64,000 nucleotides of DNA, taken from Paenibacillus sp. MMS18-CY102 (lineage in GTDB: Bacteria > Bacillota > Bacilli > Paenibacillales > Paenibacillaceae). The notes beneath the pieces are model-generated. The model was not told the origin of the DNA. It saw nothing but the letters and a program-made list of their open reading frames with translations, and did no database searches. A program made the position numbers and the translations under genes. Shown in pieces: positions 27,420 to 36,878 of this stretch; positions within the stretch are counted from its first letter, which is position 1; each line of letters starts with the position of its first letter. The stretch is taken from contig NZ_WSTC01000009.1 in NCBI RefSeq assembly GCF_009789195.1, forward strand, positions 1 through 64,000, given 5' to 3'.

Positions 27420-28331
27420 ATGAGGAAAGCATTCATAGGGTCATTGCTGCTAAGCACACTATGTGTGGGATGTTCGTCACCAAGCGAGGAAGCGCTGAAC
27501 GGTTCGTCTGGGCAAACAACAGGTGAAACGCAAAACAACGCGGCCCCCAACATCGAGCATATTCAAGTGGACAGCAAGTCTCTTGGCCGGGAGATGGCGG
27601 TCGACGTCTATTTGCCGCCAGGTTATGCTGAAAATCAGCAGTATCCTGTTCTGTATATGCTTCATGGGTATGGAGGGAACGCGAGCACGTGGTTTGATTG
27701 GCTGGACCTAGATGGGGCTGCTGATCGGCTGATCAATGAAGGGAAGCTGAAGCCAATCATCATCGTAAGCCCGGATATTGCCCGCAGCTTCGGCATCAAT
27801 TCGATTCCGGGACAAGGCGTCAATCAAGGCGATGTGGATGAAGGTTTATATGAAACTTATTTGAACGAGGAGCTTGTAGCTTATATGGATAGCCATTACC
27901 GCACCAATGCTTCACGCGAAAACCGTTATATCGGCGGATTCTCAATGGGCGGTTACGCAGCGCTTTACTTGGCAATGGCACATTCCGAGGATTATAGCAA
28001 AGCTGGAGGGCATAGCGCAGCATTGTGGGATTATACGGGTACGGACCTGTATACGGGACAGAGGGATTGGCTGTATCCAACCGAAGAACTACGACAGCTT
28101 CGCGACCCGATCTTGATGGCAAGCAACAAGCCCCTGCCTGAGCAGGAGCTGGAAGTGTATTTAGACGCAGGCGATTCCGATGATTTGGCTGAGAAGGACG
28201 AGAAGCTATATGACGCGCTGAAAGCGGGCGGTTATAAGGTGGAATGGCATTTATCAGACGGCGGCCATGACATTAATTATTGGTCGAGCCAGTTGGACAA
28301 TTACCTCTTATTTTATGCGAAAGCACGATAA
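27420..28331 (+). CDS. Esterase D-type alpha/beta hydrolase lipoprotein
   Basis: 303 aa. The N-terminus MRKAFIGSLLLSTLCVGC is a lipoprotein signal with Cys18; Cys instead of Leu at -3 is slightly unusual. A polar linker leads to a putative-esterase (PF00756-like) domain: LHGYGG at 81-86, nucleophile Ser175 in GGFSMGG and a late histidine in DGGHDINYW. Relatives cleave feruloyl, enterochelin or acetyl esters. It is divergent from the alkaline phosphatase gene. TATAAT near 27374 is its likely -10 box. Confidence 0.85.
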   Translation: MRKAFIGSLLLSTLCVGCSSPSEEALNGSSGQTTGETQNNAAPNIEHIQVDSKSLGREMAVDVYLPPGYAENQQYPVLYMLHGYGGNASTWFDWLDLDGAADRLINEGKLKPIIIVSPDIARSFGINSIPGQGVNQGDVDEGLYETYLNEELVAYMDSHYRTNASRENRYIGGFSMGGYAALYLAMAHSEDYSKAGGHSAALWDYTGTDLYTGQRDWLYPTEELRQLRDPILMASNKPLPEQELEVYLDAGDSDDLAEKDEKLYDALKAGGYKVEWHLSDGGHDINYWSSQLDNYLLFYAKAR

Positions 28332-28448
28332 CCACGCACATGATTACAAGGGTAATGCGTAGGTGATTCGACAATTTACTCGTTAAACGAATAGGATAAT
28401 AGTCTCATTTTAGGTATCGTTAGTTAATTATCTATTATTTTATTTTCT

Positions 28449-28478
28449 TTGACAAAAGATGGAGACCGGTGATAGAAT
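28449..28478 (+). promoter_or_regulatory. Promoter of the heptose-GT5-GH77 operon
   Basis: TTGACA (28449-28454), an 18-nt spacer and TAGAAT (28473-28478). It is the only convincing promoter before the 13.7-kb gene run and leaves a leader of about 200 nt. The rest of the gap 28332-28448 shows nothing recognisable. Confidence 0.75.
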
Positions 28479-28518
28479 CCGAATCGAAATAACGATAAAC
28501 TTATCGCAATGAATCGTT

Positions 28519-28549
28519 TATTCGCAGCAGCAGTCTGCTTGCTCGAATA
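28519..28549 (+). other. Hairpin in the operon leader
   Basis: TATTCG (28519-28524) pairs with CGAATA (28544-28549), with an inner AGCAG/CTGCT stem. It lies between the promoter and the operator and may affect leader folding. Confidence 0.4.
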
Positions 28550-28572
28550 GAACGGTTAGAGGAGGTGTTTGT

Positions 28573-28584
28573 GCAAACGTTTGC
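28573..28584. promoter_or_regulatory. LacI-type operator in the leader
   Basis: GCAAACGTTTGC is a perfect palindrome with the central CG of LacI/GalR-family and cre sites. It lies about 95 nt downstream of the -10 box, so it could act as a roadblock. It overlaps a five-codon frame GTG CAA ACG TTT GCG TAA preceded by AGAGGAGG. Confidence 0.6.
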
Positions 28585-28680
28585 GTAATTTGTGGAACAT
28601 GGTGAATCAATTCGTAAACGAAGCAACGCTAGAAGCATACGAAAGATCGGCAAGACCAATAACGAGAGGGGCGTTTAGAG

Positions 28681-29286
28681 ATGAGTGAATTGGCGGAACA
28701 AACAGTATTGGATTTTCGGGTAGATATTAACGGGTATTTGGACGGTTTGAAGGCTGTGCTTGACCAAATGGATTTGGACGAGATCAATACAGTGATGGGA
28801 AAATTGGTGGAGGCTAACAAGCGACAGGGCTTTATTTATATTTTCGGCAATGGTGGAAGCGCTTCAACGGCGTCGCATTTCGTGAACGATTTTAACAAAG
28901 GCACTAGCGAAAACTTACGCACCAAATTCCGTTTTTACTGCTTGAACGACAGCGTGTCTACTGTTATGGCAATTGCCAATGACATCGGTTATGAGCATAT
29001 TTTCAAAATCCAGCTCGAAAACCTGTTGACGCCAAATGACGTGGTAATCGGCATCTCGGGCAGCGGCAATTCGAAAAACGTCGTAGCGGCAATCGAATAT
29101 GCGAATTCAGTCGGAGCGGAAACGATCGGATTGGTCGGCTATGATGGCGGAAAAGTCAAACAGCTGGCCGATTGCTCGATCCACGTCCCGATTCACGATA
29201 TGCAAAAGGTAGAGGATGTCCATATGATCATGGACCATCTTATGATGGGCATTTTGAAAGAGTATCTGGAGAGGTGCCAGGCATGA
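28681..29286 (+). CDS. gmhA: Sedoheptulose-7-phosphate isomerase
   Basis: 201 aa, one SIS domain. IFGNGGSASTASHFVNDF (about 54-71) and GISGSGNSKNV near 121 bind the sugar phosphate, and KVEDVHMIMDHL carries the conserved acidic and histidine residues near the C-terminus. It converts sedoheptulose 7-phosphate into D-glycero-D-manno-heptose 7-phosphate, the first step of NDP-heptose synthesis. It is first in the operon. Its stop overlaps the next start (ATGA at 29283). Confidence 0.92.
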   Translation: MSELAEQTVLDFRVDINGYLDGLKAVLDQMDLDEINTVMGKLVEANKRQGFIYIFGNGGSASTASHFVNDFNKGTSENLRTKFRFYCLNDSVSTVMAIANDIGYEHIFKIQLENLLTPNDVVIGISGSGNSKNVVAAIEYANSVGAETIGLVGYDGGKVKQLADCSIHVPIHDMQKVEDVHMIMDHLMMGILKEYLERCQA

Positions 29287-30311
29287 TTATTAGCCAGACG
29301 CCGCTGCGCGTCAGCTTCTTCGGCGGCGGGACGGATCTGAGGGATTATTACGAGTTGCACAGCGGGGCGGTCACTAGCGTGACGATTGATAAGTATGTTT
29401 ATGTCACCGTAAAACGCCGCTGTGACGACGATATCGTGTTGAATTACGCTGAGCGGGAGCAAGTGCGTAACGTCTGTGATATTCAGCATCCGATTTTCCG
29501 GGAAGCGCTTCAAATCGCTGGCATTACGAAAGGGATCGAAATAACGAGCGTTGCTGACATCCCTTCGCAAGGCAGCGGCCTTGGCTCATCCAGTACGTTC
29601 ACGGTAGGGCTGCTCAATGCATTGTTCGCTTACCAGGGCCAGCCGAAAAATGCGCATGAATTAGCCGAGCTGGCATGCCATATCGAGATTGACCGGCTGG
29701 GAGAGCCGATCGGCAAGCAGGACCAATATGCCGCTGCATTCGGCGGCTTCAAGCAATATGTGTTTCAGCCAGATGGCAAGGTGGACGTCGAATCGCTAGG
29801 CTTGTCGCTAGAGCAGGCTCGCATGCTGCAGCGCAACGTATTGATGTTCTACACGGGCATCACACGCAGGGCATCGGCTGTTCTAGGTGACCAGAAGGCG
29901 AAGACTAGCGGCAATCTCGATCATCTGCATGCGTTGAAGGAGCTGTCCCAGCAAGGCAAAGGCAGTCTTGCTAACTGCGATATCCCGTTAATTGGCGAGC
30001 TGCTCGACCGGAACTGGGAGAGCAAGAAGCAGCTGTCAGACAAGATCCATAACGAGGAAATTAACCGAATTTACGATCTAGGCAAACTTGCCGGAGCGTA
30101 TGGGGGCAAGCTGCTTGGTGCTGGCGGCGGCGGGTTTTTCTTGTTCGTGTGCCCGCCGGACAAGCAGCAGGCTGTCCGCAAGGCGCTTAAGGATTATAAG
30201 GAATTGCCAGTCGCGTTCGATGCATATGGCAGCCGCATTATTCTTAACCTGAACGACACCAGCGGATTTTTGCAATATCAGGAAGCAGACGCGCTTGCAA
30301 CAGTTGGTTAA
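29283..30311 (+). CDS. hddA: D-glycero-alpha-D-manno-heptose 7-phosphate kinase
   Basis: 342 aa GHMP kinase. RVSFFGGGTD opens the protein, and the phosphate loop PSQGSGLGSSST is at about 94-105. The C-terminal GAYGGKLLGAGGGGFFLF is the third GHMP motif. HddA adds phosphate at C1 in the alpha configuration and so commits heptose to the GDP route rather than the beta/ADP route of HldE. The start is the ATG overlapping the gmhA stop; a longer frame to 29172 lies inside gmhA and is rejected. Confidence 0.92.
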   Translation: MIISQTPLRVSFFGGGTDLRDYYELHSGAVTSVTIDKYVYVTVKRRCDDDIVLNYAEREQVRNVCDIQHPIFREALQIAGITKGIEITSVADIPSQGSGLGSSSTFTVGLLNALFAYQGQPKNAHELAELACHIEIDRLGEPIGKQDQYAAAFGGFKQYVFQPDGKVDVESLGLSLEQARMLQRNVLMFYTGITRRASAVLGDQKAKTSGNLDHLHALKELSQQGKGSLANCDIPLIGELLDRNWESKKQLSDKIHNEEINRIYDLGKLAGAYGGKLLGAGGGGFFLFVCPPDKQQAVRKALKDYKELPVAFDAYGSRIILNLNDTSGFLQYQEADALATVG

Positions 30312-30327
30312 CAATCGCAGCATCGGC

Positions 30328-30363
30328 CATCCGGCAGCAGGCAGCTATGCCCGTCGCCGGATG
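30328..30363 (+). other. Intra-operon hairpin
   Basis: CATCCGGC (30328-30335) pairs with GCCGGATG (30356-30363), followed by TTCGTTT. It sits in the only gap of 100 nt in the first part of the operon and could attenuate expression of the transporter genes. Confidence 0.4.
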
Positions 30364-30416
30364 TTCGTTTATAGGCACTGCTGTGGGACAGCGGTAGCTG
30401 CGGAAAGGAAAGCGAA

Positions 30417-32186
30417 ATGGACGATGAGGTCAAAAGTGCAGTAAAAACGAGGCGTGTACTGGCATATATCCTCTCCTTATGCAAGCCTTACCCTTTTGAA
30501 ATCGCAATTTGTTTTCTTGGAGCGGTATGCGGCACGTTTTTCGATCTGATTCAAGCCCGGTATTTGAAGGATGTCGTGGACCAAGCGCTTGCAGGCGACA
30601 AGAGCGGGTTTCAGATGGCGGTTGCCGCCATCATCGTCATTTTGTTGGCTGGCTGTGCGTTCCGCTATGCGATCAAATATTTCTCGGGGCATCTGGGCAT
30701 CCGAATTGTGCAAGATATTCGGCGCCAATTGGCTTACCGGTTAGGCCGGCTTCCCTCTGCGTACTTGGACCATTCGCATTCTGGCGATATCGTTGCCCGA
30801 TTGAATAACGATGTCGGCTCGATTGCAGGGTTTGCCGAATGGCAGCTCGTTAATTTGATCTACTCGCCGCTCGTTATTATCGGCGTCATGTCTTATCTCC
30901 TTATTTTCAATTGGAAGTTGCTGCTCGCCAGCATGATCCTGCTGCCTGCTGCGATGTTCGCATCACGCAAGTTGGGCAAAGCCATCAGCAAATATGCGAT
31001 TCAGCTGCAGAGAAGCTTCGCAGATTATAACGCCGTCATTCAGGACGCGACTGCGGGCATCGTAACGGTGAAAGCTTATCGGCTGGAGCCCGTATTATTT
31101 GCCAAAATGCAAAGCGTAACGGAGCGCATCCGCGATCTTCAACGGAAAACCGATTGGCGATGCCTCTTTATTGCGCCGGTATCGATGGTGCTGCAGGTGG
31201 CGCCGCAGATGAGCTGTGTGCTGTACGGCGGATATTTGACGACGACGGGCCAGCTGACGCCGGGGGAGCTGCTGACCTTTACGTATTTGCTCGGTTTTGT
31301 GACGGGACCATTATCCGGCCTGCCGGGCCTAATTGTGAACGTTAGGGTTACATTGGAGTCGGCAAAGCGAGTTGTAGAGCTGGTTGATGAGCCGGAGGAG
31401 CGAAGCGGGGGCGAAGTGTACGCACTGGAAGATGCAGCTGTGCCAGTCCGATTCGACGGCGTTCGCTTCGGCTATGAGGAACGGGAGCTTGTGTTGCACG
31501 AGTTTGGCGCGGAGTTTAAGCCAAATGCAATGACTGCAATCGTAGGGCCAAGCGGCTGCGGCAAAAGCACAATCGTTAAGCTGTTATGCGGCTTCGATGA
31601 GCGGTACGAGGGCTCGATTGCCTTGTATGGCGGAGAGCTTAAGCGTTGGGATATCAAGGAAGCGCGTGCGCAAATCGCAGTCGTTTCGCAATTTTCCTAT
31701 TTGTTCCCGGGCTCTGTCTACGACAACATTGCTTACGGCAATTTAAGTGCGACTAGAGAAGAAGTGCTAGAAGCAGCCCGAATGGCAAACGCTGACGGCT
31801 TTATTCAAGCTTGGCCCGATGGGTATGACACGATCGTGGGCGAACGCGGAGCCTCTTTGTCGGGCGGACAGCGCCAGCGAATTGCAATCGCGCGCGCATT
31901 GTTGAAGAATGCGCCGATTCTTGTGCTGGATGAGCCGACCTCTGCGTTGGACGCCCAGGCCGAGGCTGAGGTGCAAGCCGTGCTGGAACAGCTCGTTCAT
32001 AGCCGAACGGTGCTCGTTATCGCGCATCGGCTGTCTACGATTCGAGAAGCAGATGAGATTATTGTCATGGCGGAAGGAAAAGTGGCGGATCGCGGAACCC
32101 ATCGGGAGCTTACGGCGCGCAATGATTGGTATAGCGAGATGTGCAAGCGGCAGCAAGCGGGAACCGAGGTGGGAGAGGCTGTATGA
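30417..32186 (+). CDS. ABC exporter half, heptose operon, subunit 1
   Basis: 589 aa. Six-helix exporter domain (about 15-310), then an ATPase with Walker A GPSGCGKST near 378, signature LSGGQRQR and Walker B ILVLDEPTSALD. Both catalytic motifs are consensus, unlike the pair at 2855. Its stop overlaps the start of the second half (ATGA), so the two probably form a heterodimer. The position between sugar-nucleotide genes and glycosyltransferases suggests it exports the glycan or its precursor (inference). Confidence 0.88.
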   Translation: MDDEVKSAVKTRRVLAYILSLCKPYPFEIAICFLGAVCGTFFDLIQARYLKDVVDQALAGDKSGFQMAVAAIIVILLAGCAFRYAIKYFSGHLGIRIVQDIRRQLAYRLGRLPSAYLDHSHSGDIVARLNNDVGSIAGFAEWQLVNLIYSPLVIIGVMSYLLIFNWKLLLASMILLPAAMFASRKLGKAISKYAIQLQRSFADYNAVIQDATAGIVTVKAYRLEPVLFAKMQSVTERIRDLQRKTDWRCLFIAPVSMVLQVAPQMSCVLYGGYLTTTGQLTPGELLTFTYLLGFVTGPLSGLPGLIVNVRVTLESAKRVVELVDEPEERSGGEVYALEDAAVPVRFDGVRFGYEERELVLHEFGAEFKPNAMTAIVGPSGCGKSTIVKLLCGFDERYEGSIALYGGELKRWDIKEARAQIAVVSQFSYLFPGSVYDNIAYGNLSATREEVLEAARMANADGFIQAWPDGYDTIVGERGASLSGGQRQRIAIARALLKNAPILVLDEPTSALDAQAEAEVQAVLEQLVHSRTVLVIAHRLSTIREADEIIVMAEGKVADRGTHRELTARNDWYSEMCKRQQAGTEVGEAV

Positions 32187-33949
32187 TCATTACGCAATAT
32201 TGGAAGGAATTCGTGCGAGTGATGGCCTATATGAAGCCTCGCGCATGGGATTATGGCATCGGAATTGTAGGCAATAACGCGATTGCTGCCATCGGCTTGA
32301 ATATCTTGATGGCATTTATGTACAAGGACATCGTCAATGCGGCTGTTCAAGGGGATGGCGCGATGCTCATACGCTCGGTAGCTTCTGCAGTTGGCATATT
32401 AGCCGTTTCAAGCTTTGCATGCACGTTCTTAACCTATCGGTACAATACCTGCATCCGGTATACGATGACCGACATTCGGCAGCAGGCGTTCCGACATGTG
32501 GAGAAGCTGCCTTTATCCCGATTCGAGAAAACGCATAGCGGCGAGCTGTTATCCCGATTGACGAACGATCTGAATACCGTCGAGCATTTGTATGCGGATT
32601 CGCTTGGCGGGCTCGTGTATGCCATCGTCGTCGGCGTTGGCGCGATGATCGCCATGTTTGCTTTGAATGTACAGATCGCACTGTTCGCCATTGGGCTTGG
32701 CATCGTCACGTTCTTGTTGAACACAGCTTTTGCCGGGTCATTCCGAAGGATCAACGATGACATTCAGCGCGGCGCGGGCAAAATGACGCAGGCGCTGTCT
32801 GATGTATTGGCTGGCATGCCTATCGTCAAAATGTTCGCACTCGACCGTATCATTATCCGCAAATACGATGACACCAATGCGAACGTAGCGAATCTTAGCA
32901 TTAAGCGCGTCCGCAAATACGCGGTGCTTGATGTCGTCAATTCCATTATGGGGAGCCTCAGCTTCGTCGGCATTGTCATTATCGGAGGCGTGATGGCGCT
33001 CAACAAAGGCACGGACTTTGGCACCGTCATGGCGTTCGTGAAACTGCAAGGCAACATTGGGTTTCTATTCGTGTCAGCGGGCAATCTCATGAATGATGTG
33101 CAGCGCGTGCTATCGGGCGCGAGCCGGGTATTCGAGCTGCTTGATACGGAAACGGAGCCAGAAGGGTATGCAGAGCGTTTGCCGGAAAGCGGGCCACATG
33201 CGATCGAGTTGAACGGGATGTGTTTTGAATATACGGATGGGTTGCCCGTGTTGAATGGGCTCAATATTCAGATCCGAAGCGGCCAGACGATTGCGCTCGT
33301 TGGCCCAAGCGGCAGCGGCAAAAGCACGATAGCTAAGCTATTGCTCGGCTTGTATCCGTCTGCCGAAGGCTCGATACGTTACTGGGGAAGGGATGCTTCG
33401 GTCTATAGCTTAGCCCAAATCAGAGAGATGATCGCTTATGTGCCCCAAGATGCGTATTTATTCGACGGTACGCTTGAGGAAAATATCAGCTATGGCAATC
33501 TCCTTGAGGATGAGGGCAAGCGGGAGCGGATCAAGGGGGCAGCAGCAGCGGCGAATGCGCATGCCTTTATAGCGAAGGAGCCAGACGGCTACGCGACCGA
33601 AATCGGTGAAGCAGGCGGGCGATTGTCTGGCGGCCAGAAGCAGCGGGTTGCGATTGCGCGGGCGCTATTAGCGGATGCGCCGATTTTGCTCATGGATGAG
33701 CCAACCTCAGCATTGGATGCGGACTCGGAGAGGCAGATCGAGGAGGCGCTTCGCAAGCTGAGAGAGACGCGCAAAGAGCAGACAGTCATCATAATTGCGC
33801 ACCGCCTGTCGACGATTGAGCATGCGGACCACATCTTCGTGCTGGAGCACGGCCAGGTCGTTGAAGAGGGGGACCATAACGAACTTTTGCGGCAAAAAGG
33901 GTTATATGAGCGATTATACCGGCTTCAATGCCAAGCAGCGGCAGGCTAA
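32183..33949 (+). CDS. ABC exporter half, heptose operon, subunit 2
   Basis: 588 aa from ATG 32183. Exporter membrane domain, then ATPase with Walker A GPSGSGKST near 374, signature LSGGQKQR and Walker B ILLMDEPTSALD, all consensus. A longer frame from 32141 lies in the upstream gene and lacks a ribosome site. GGGAG lies 8 nt before the ATG. It pairs with the preceding half. Confidence 0.88.
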   Translation: MIITQYWKEFVRVMAYMKPRAWDYGIGIVGNNAIAAIGLNILMAFMYKDIVNAAVQGDGAMLIRSVASAVGILAVSSFACTFLTYRYNTCIRYTMTDIRQQAFRHVEKLPLSRFEKTHSGELLSRLTNDLNTVEHLYADSLGGLVYAIVVGVGAMIAMFALNVQIALFAIGLGIVTFLLNTAFAGSFRRINDDIQRGAGKMTQALSDVLAGMPIVKMFALDRIIIRKYDDTNANVANLSIKRVRKYAVLDVVNSIMGSLSFVGIVIIGGVMALNKGTDFGTVMAFVKLQGNIGFLFVSAGNLMNDVQRVLSGASRVFELLDTETEPEGYAERLPESGPHAIELNGMCFEYTDGLPVLNGLNIQIRSGQTIALVGPSGSGKSTIAKLLLGLYPSAEGSIRYWGRDASVYSLAQIREMIAYVPQDAYLFDGTLEENISYGNLLEDEGKRERIKGAAAAANAHAFIAKEPDGYATEIGEAGGRLSGGQKQRVAIARALLADAPILLMDEPTSALDADSERQIEEALRKLRETRKEQTVIIIAHRLSTIEHADHIFVLEHGQVVEEGDHNELLRQKGLYERLYRLQCQAAAG

Positions 33950-33960
33950 GGGGGAGCATG

Positions 33961-35451
33961 ATGAGCAAGGCTATTTTATTTGCTGCGGGCTATGTTGATT
34001 CGAGTGGCATCGAAACATACAATGCGCAGTTCATGAGCAAGATGCGAGGCAATGGGCTATCGGTGGGCGCAATCGCTCCACTGCACCGAATGGGCGGTGA
34101 AACGGCGGAAGGGGCGGAAGGGCGTGTACTGGCCGTATTTGAAGTGGCGATGCCCTATCGCAACGTTCAAGCCGTCATTCGCCGAACGGAACGGTCCGGC
34201 ATTCCATTTTATTGGATAGATGCACCAACGTATTTCGAACGGACGAACCGGTTCGGCGAGCGGGATGACGCAGAGCGTTATCTCTTCTGGTGCAGGGCAG
34301 TGCTTCAAGCGCTGCCAGCTCTGGACATGATGCCGGATTTGATTCATTGCCAGGATTGGCCATCGGCGTTTATTCCGTTTTTGTTGGAGAACCGATATCG
34401 TTCGGTTGCCGCATATGCAGCGATTCGTACGGTGTATACATTCCACTCGATTGGCAATCAAGGCATTTTCGATCAGGAAAATAGCGTGTATGCCGGGTTG
34501 TCTACGGATGATCTTCTAGAATGTGGGCTGGATTATTACGAGCAGTTGAATTTCATGCAGGCTGGCATTCGCTATGCAGATGCGATTACGACGGTAAGCC
34601 CGCAATATGCCCGGGAGCTCGCAACCGAAATGTGCGGGATGACAATGGAGCAGCATATTGCTGATAGGCAGGAGCGGCTGTACGGGATCGTAAACGGTAT
34701 CGACCACCATGCGTTCGATCCGGCGACGGACCGGCAGATTGCTGCAAATTATAGTGCCAACGATCTATCAGGAAAGAAGGCCAACAAAACAGCGGTTCAA
34801 GAAGAGCTGGGCTTGCCTCAACGGGCAGATGTACCCGTTATGCTGTTTCATTCAGCTTTCAGCAGCGAGAAAGGTGCGGATATGCTGCGATATGGCCTGC
34901 ATGATTTGCTTAAAAGTGATTTGCAGCTGATTGTTCTGCATGCTGGACCGGAAAGCTGCGGATTCGAGGAAGGGCCGTTCATGCGGTTTTTCACAGAGGC
35001 GGCGCAATCGCATGGGCCGAAATTCCGGTTTCTCCCGTACGATGCTAAGCTCAAGCGCCGGTTGTTCGCTGGCGCAGATATGCTCTTGATGCCGTCTGCC
35101 TCCGAGCCATGCGGGTTCGAGCAGCAGCTCGCGATGCGGTACGGGACAGTGCCAATCGTGCGGGCTGTCGGCGGGCTGGCAGATACCGTTATTCCTTATG
35201 GCGACAATCCAGCTGCTGCAACGGGCTTTGCCTTTCAATATGCCAATGAGAAGGTAATGCTGCATGCGGTTCGGCAGGCTATCGGGCTCTACAGAAGCAA
35301 GGAACAATGGGAGAAGCTTATCCGAAACGGGATGAAGCGCCAATACAATATGGACGATACAGTCGATGCCTATATGAACGTTTATCGCAAACTCGTCGGA
35401 GACCGCATAGGCGTCGCAGCATCCGTGCATGGAAGCGAGGATAACCGATGA
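33961..35451 (+). CDS. GT5 glycogen-synthase-like glycosyltransferase, paralog 1
   Basis: 496 aa, two Rossmann domains. The C-terminal donor block MPSASEPCGFEQQLAMRYGT followed by PIVRAVGGLADTV is typical of glycogen/starch synthases, as is HCQDWPSAFIPFLL in the first domain. The N-terminal ADP-glucose lysine motif KxGGL is missing: the equivalent stretch reads AAGYVDSSGIETYNAQF. The donor may therefore not be ADP-glucose. With gmhA, hddA and an HddC-GmhB fusion in the operon, GDP-heptose is the obvious candidate (inference). The start may be either of two adjacent ATGs (33958 or 33961) behind AAGGGGGAG. Confidence 0.85.
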   Translation: MSKAILFAAGYVDSSGIETYNAQFMSKMRGNGLSVGAIAPLHRMGGETAEGAEGRVLAVFEVAMPYRNVQAVIRRTERSGIPFYWIDAPTYFERTNRFGERDDAERYLFWCRAVLQALPALDMMPDLIHCQDWPSAFIPFLLENRYRSVAAYAAIRTVYTFHSIGNQGIFDQENSVYAGLSTDDLLECGLDYYEQLNFMQAGIRYADAITTVSPQYARELATEMCGMTMEQHIADRQERLYGIVNGIDHHAFDPATDRQIAANYSANDLSGKKANKTAVQEELGLPQRADVPVMLFHSAFSSEKGADMLRYGLHDLLKSDLQLIVLHAGPESCGFEEGPFMRFFTEAAQSHGPKFRFLPYDAKLKRRLFAGADMLLMPSASEPCGFEQQLAMRYGTVPIVRAVGGLADTVIPYGDNPAAATGFAFQYANEKVMLHAVRQAIGLYRSKEQWEKLIRNGMKRQYNMDDTVDAYMNVYRKLVGDRIGVAASVHGSEDNR

Positions 35452-36878
35452 GCCGCAATGTGTTGTTCGTCACCTCACAGATGTATCCATTCGTCACGGG
35501 CACGATGGGTATTTTCAATTATTCGTTGCCTAAGAAGCTCGCCGAGCTTGGCTGGGACGCGCGGGTCATCGTTCCGCGCATTCGCAATGTCCATCGCGAG
35601 TATCCCGAGCAGCAAGAGCATATCGCCCAGTTGTTTATTCCAATAGGGGGCCAGCTGTATGTTGGCCGAGTGGTTTCCTGCCAAGTCGATGGCATCACCG
35701 TCTATTTGATTGATGCTCCTGATTATTTTGGCCGGCCGGAGTTGTATGGGTATGAGGATGAAGCGGAGCGGTTCGGATTTTTCTGCAAAGCGGTGTTGGC
35801 TGCACTTCCTCTATTGGATTTTAAGCCGAATTTGCTCCATCTGCAGGATTGGCATACCGGGCTCATCCCGATGCTGATGGAAACGAAGCATGCAGAAGAT
35901 CCGTTCTACCGCGACATTCAAACGCTATTAACGATACACAACCTTGGCTACCAGGGCATTTTTGATCGGGAATATGCGGCATTGCTCGATATCGCTTGGG
36001 CGGATTGGGTGAATAGCGGTGCGGATTATTATGATCAAATTAATTTTATGAAAGCCGGCCTTCTGCACGCTGACGCCATTACGACAGTTAGCCCTTCTTA
36101 CGCCAAAGAAATCGCAACGAAGCAATATGGCTCCACGCTGGAAGAGACGATTCAAGGTCGAAGCGAGCATTTATACGGCATCTTATGTGGGCTTGATCTC
36201 GAAATCAACGATCCTGCAACGGATAAACGGCTGATCATGCCGTATGATGCAGATTCCTTAGAGGGCAAAGCGCAGAACAAAGCAGCCTTGCAGCATGCAC
36301 TCGGTTTTCCAGTTCAAGCGGATATTCCGGTGTTGTCGTTGTTTTCCCGGCTCAAAACGGAGAAGGGGCTCGATTTGGTCGTGAACGCGCTAGACGATCT
36401 CATGCGAATGGACGTTCAATTCGTCATCGTTTCGAACGGCGATGATATTTATGAGGACTATTTCCGCGATGCGGCATTACGATATCCCGACCGGTTCGCT
36501 TTTGTGTTGTATGATAACGATTTTGCTTACCAAGCTTATGCGGGCTCCGACATGTTTCTGATGCCTTCCGGCTATGAGCCATGCGGCATTGGGCAATTGA
36601 TCGCGCTGCGGTATGGGGCCGTTCCGATCGTGCGCCAAGTTGGCGGGCTGAGCGACAGCATTCAACCGTTCAACGAGCAGACGGGCGAAGGCAACGGTTT
36701 TGTGTTTAAGCCTTATTTTGCCAAAGTGATGGTGTATACGATCCGCAAAGCGATAGAAGCGTTCCGCCGTCCAGACAGCTGGCGAACCGTCGTCCAGAAC
36801 GGGATGAGGGAAAATCACGGCTGGGACCGGTATACGAAGCAATATGCAGACGTCTATGAGAGGGTGTTGAATGGATGA
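35448..36878 (+). CDS. GT5 glycogen-synthase-like glycosyltransferase, paralog 2
   Basis: 476 aa, clearly related to the preceding gene: HLQDWHTGLIPMLM, NFMKAGLLHADAITTVSPSY, and the donor block MPSGYEPCGIGQLIALRYGA with PIVRQVGGLSDSI. The N-terminus FVTSQMYPFVTGTMGIFNYS again lacks KxGGL. The start overlaps the previous stop (ATGA), and the end overlaps the next gene in the same way. Two non-identical GT5 proteins suggest either a heteromer or successive transfer steps. Confidence 0.85.
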   Translation: MSRNVLFVTSQMYPFVTGTMGIFNYSLPKKLAELGWDARVIVPRIRNVHREYPEQQEHIAQLFIPIGGQLYVGRVVSCQVDGITVYLIDAPDYFGRPELYGYEDEAERFGFFCKAVLAALPLLDFKPNLLHLQDWHTGLIPMLMETKHAEDPFYRDIQTLLTIHNLGYQGIFDREYAALLDIAWADWVNSGADYYDQINFMKAGLLHADAITTVSPSYAKEIATKQYGSTLEETIQGRSEHLYGILCGLDLEINDPATDKRLIMPYDADSLEGKAQNKAALQHALGFPVQADIPVLSLFSRLKTEKGLDLVVNALDDLMRMDVQFVIVSNGDDIYEDYFRDAALRYPDRFAFVLYDNDFAYQAYAGSDMFLMPSGYEPCGIGQLIALRYGAVPIVRQVGGLSDSIQPFNEQTGEGNGFVFKPYFAKVMVYTIRKAIEAFRRPDSWRTVVQNGMRENHGWDRYTKQYADVYERVLNG

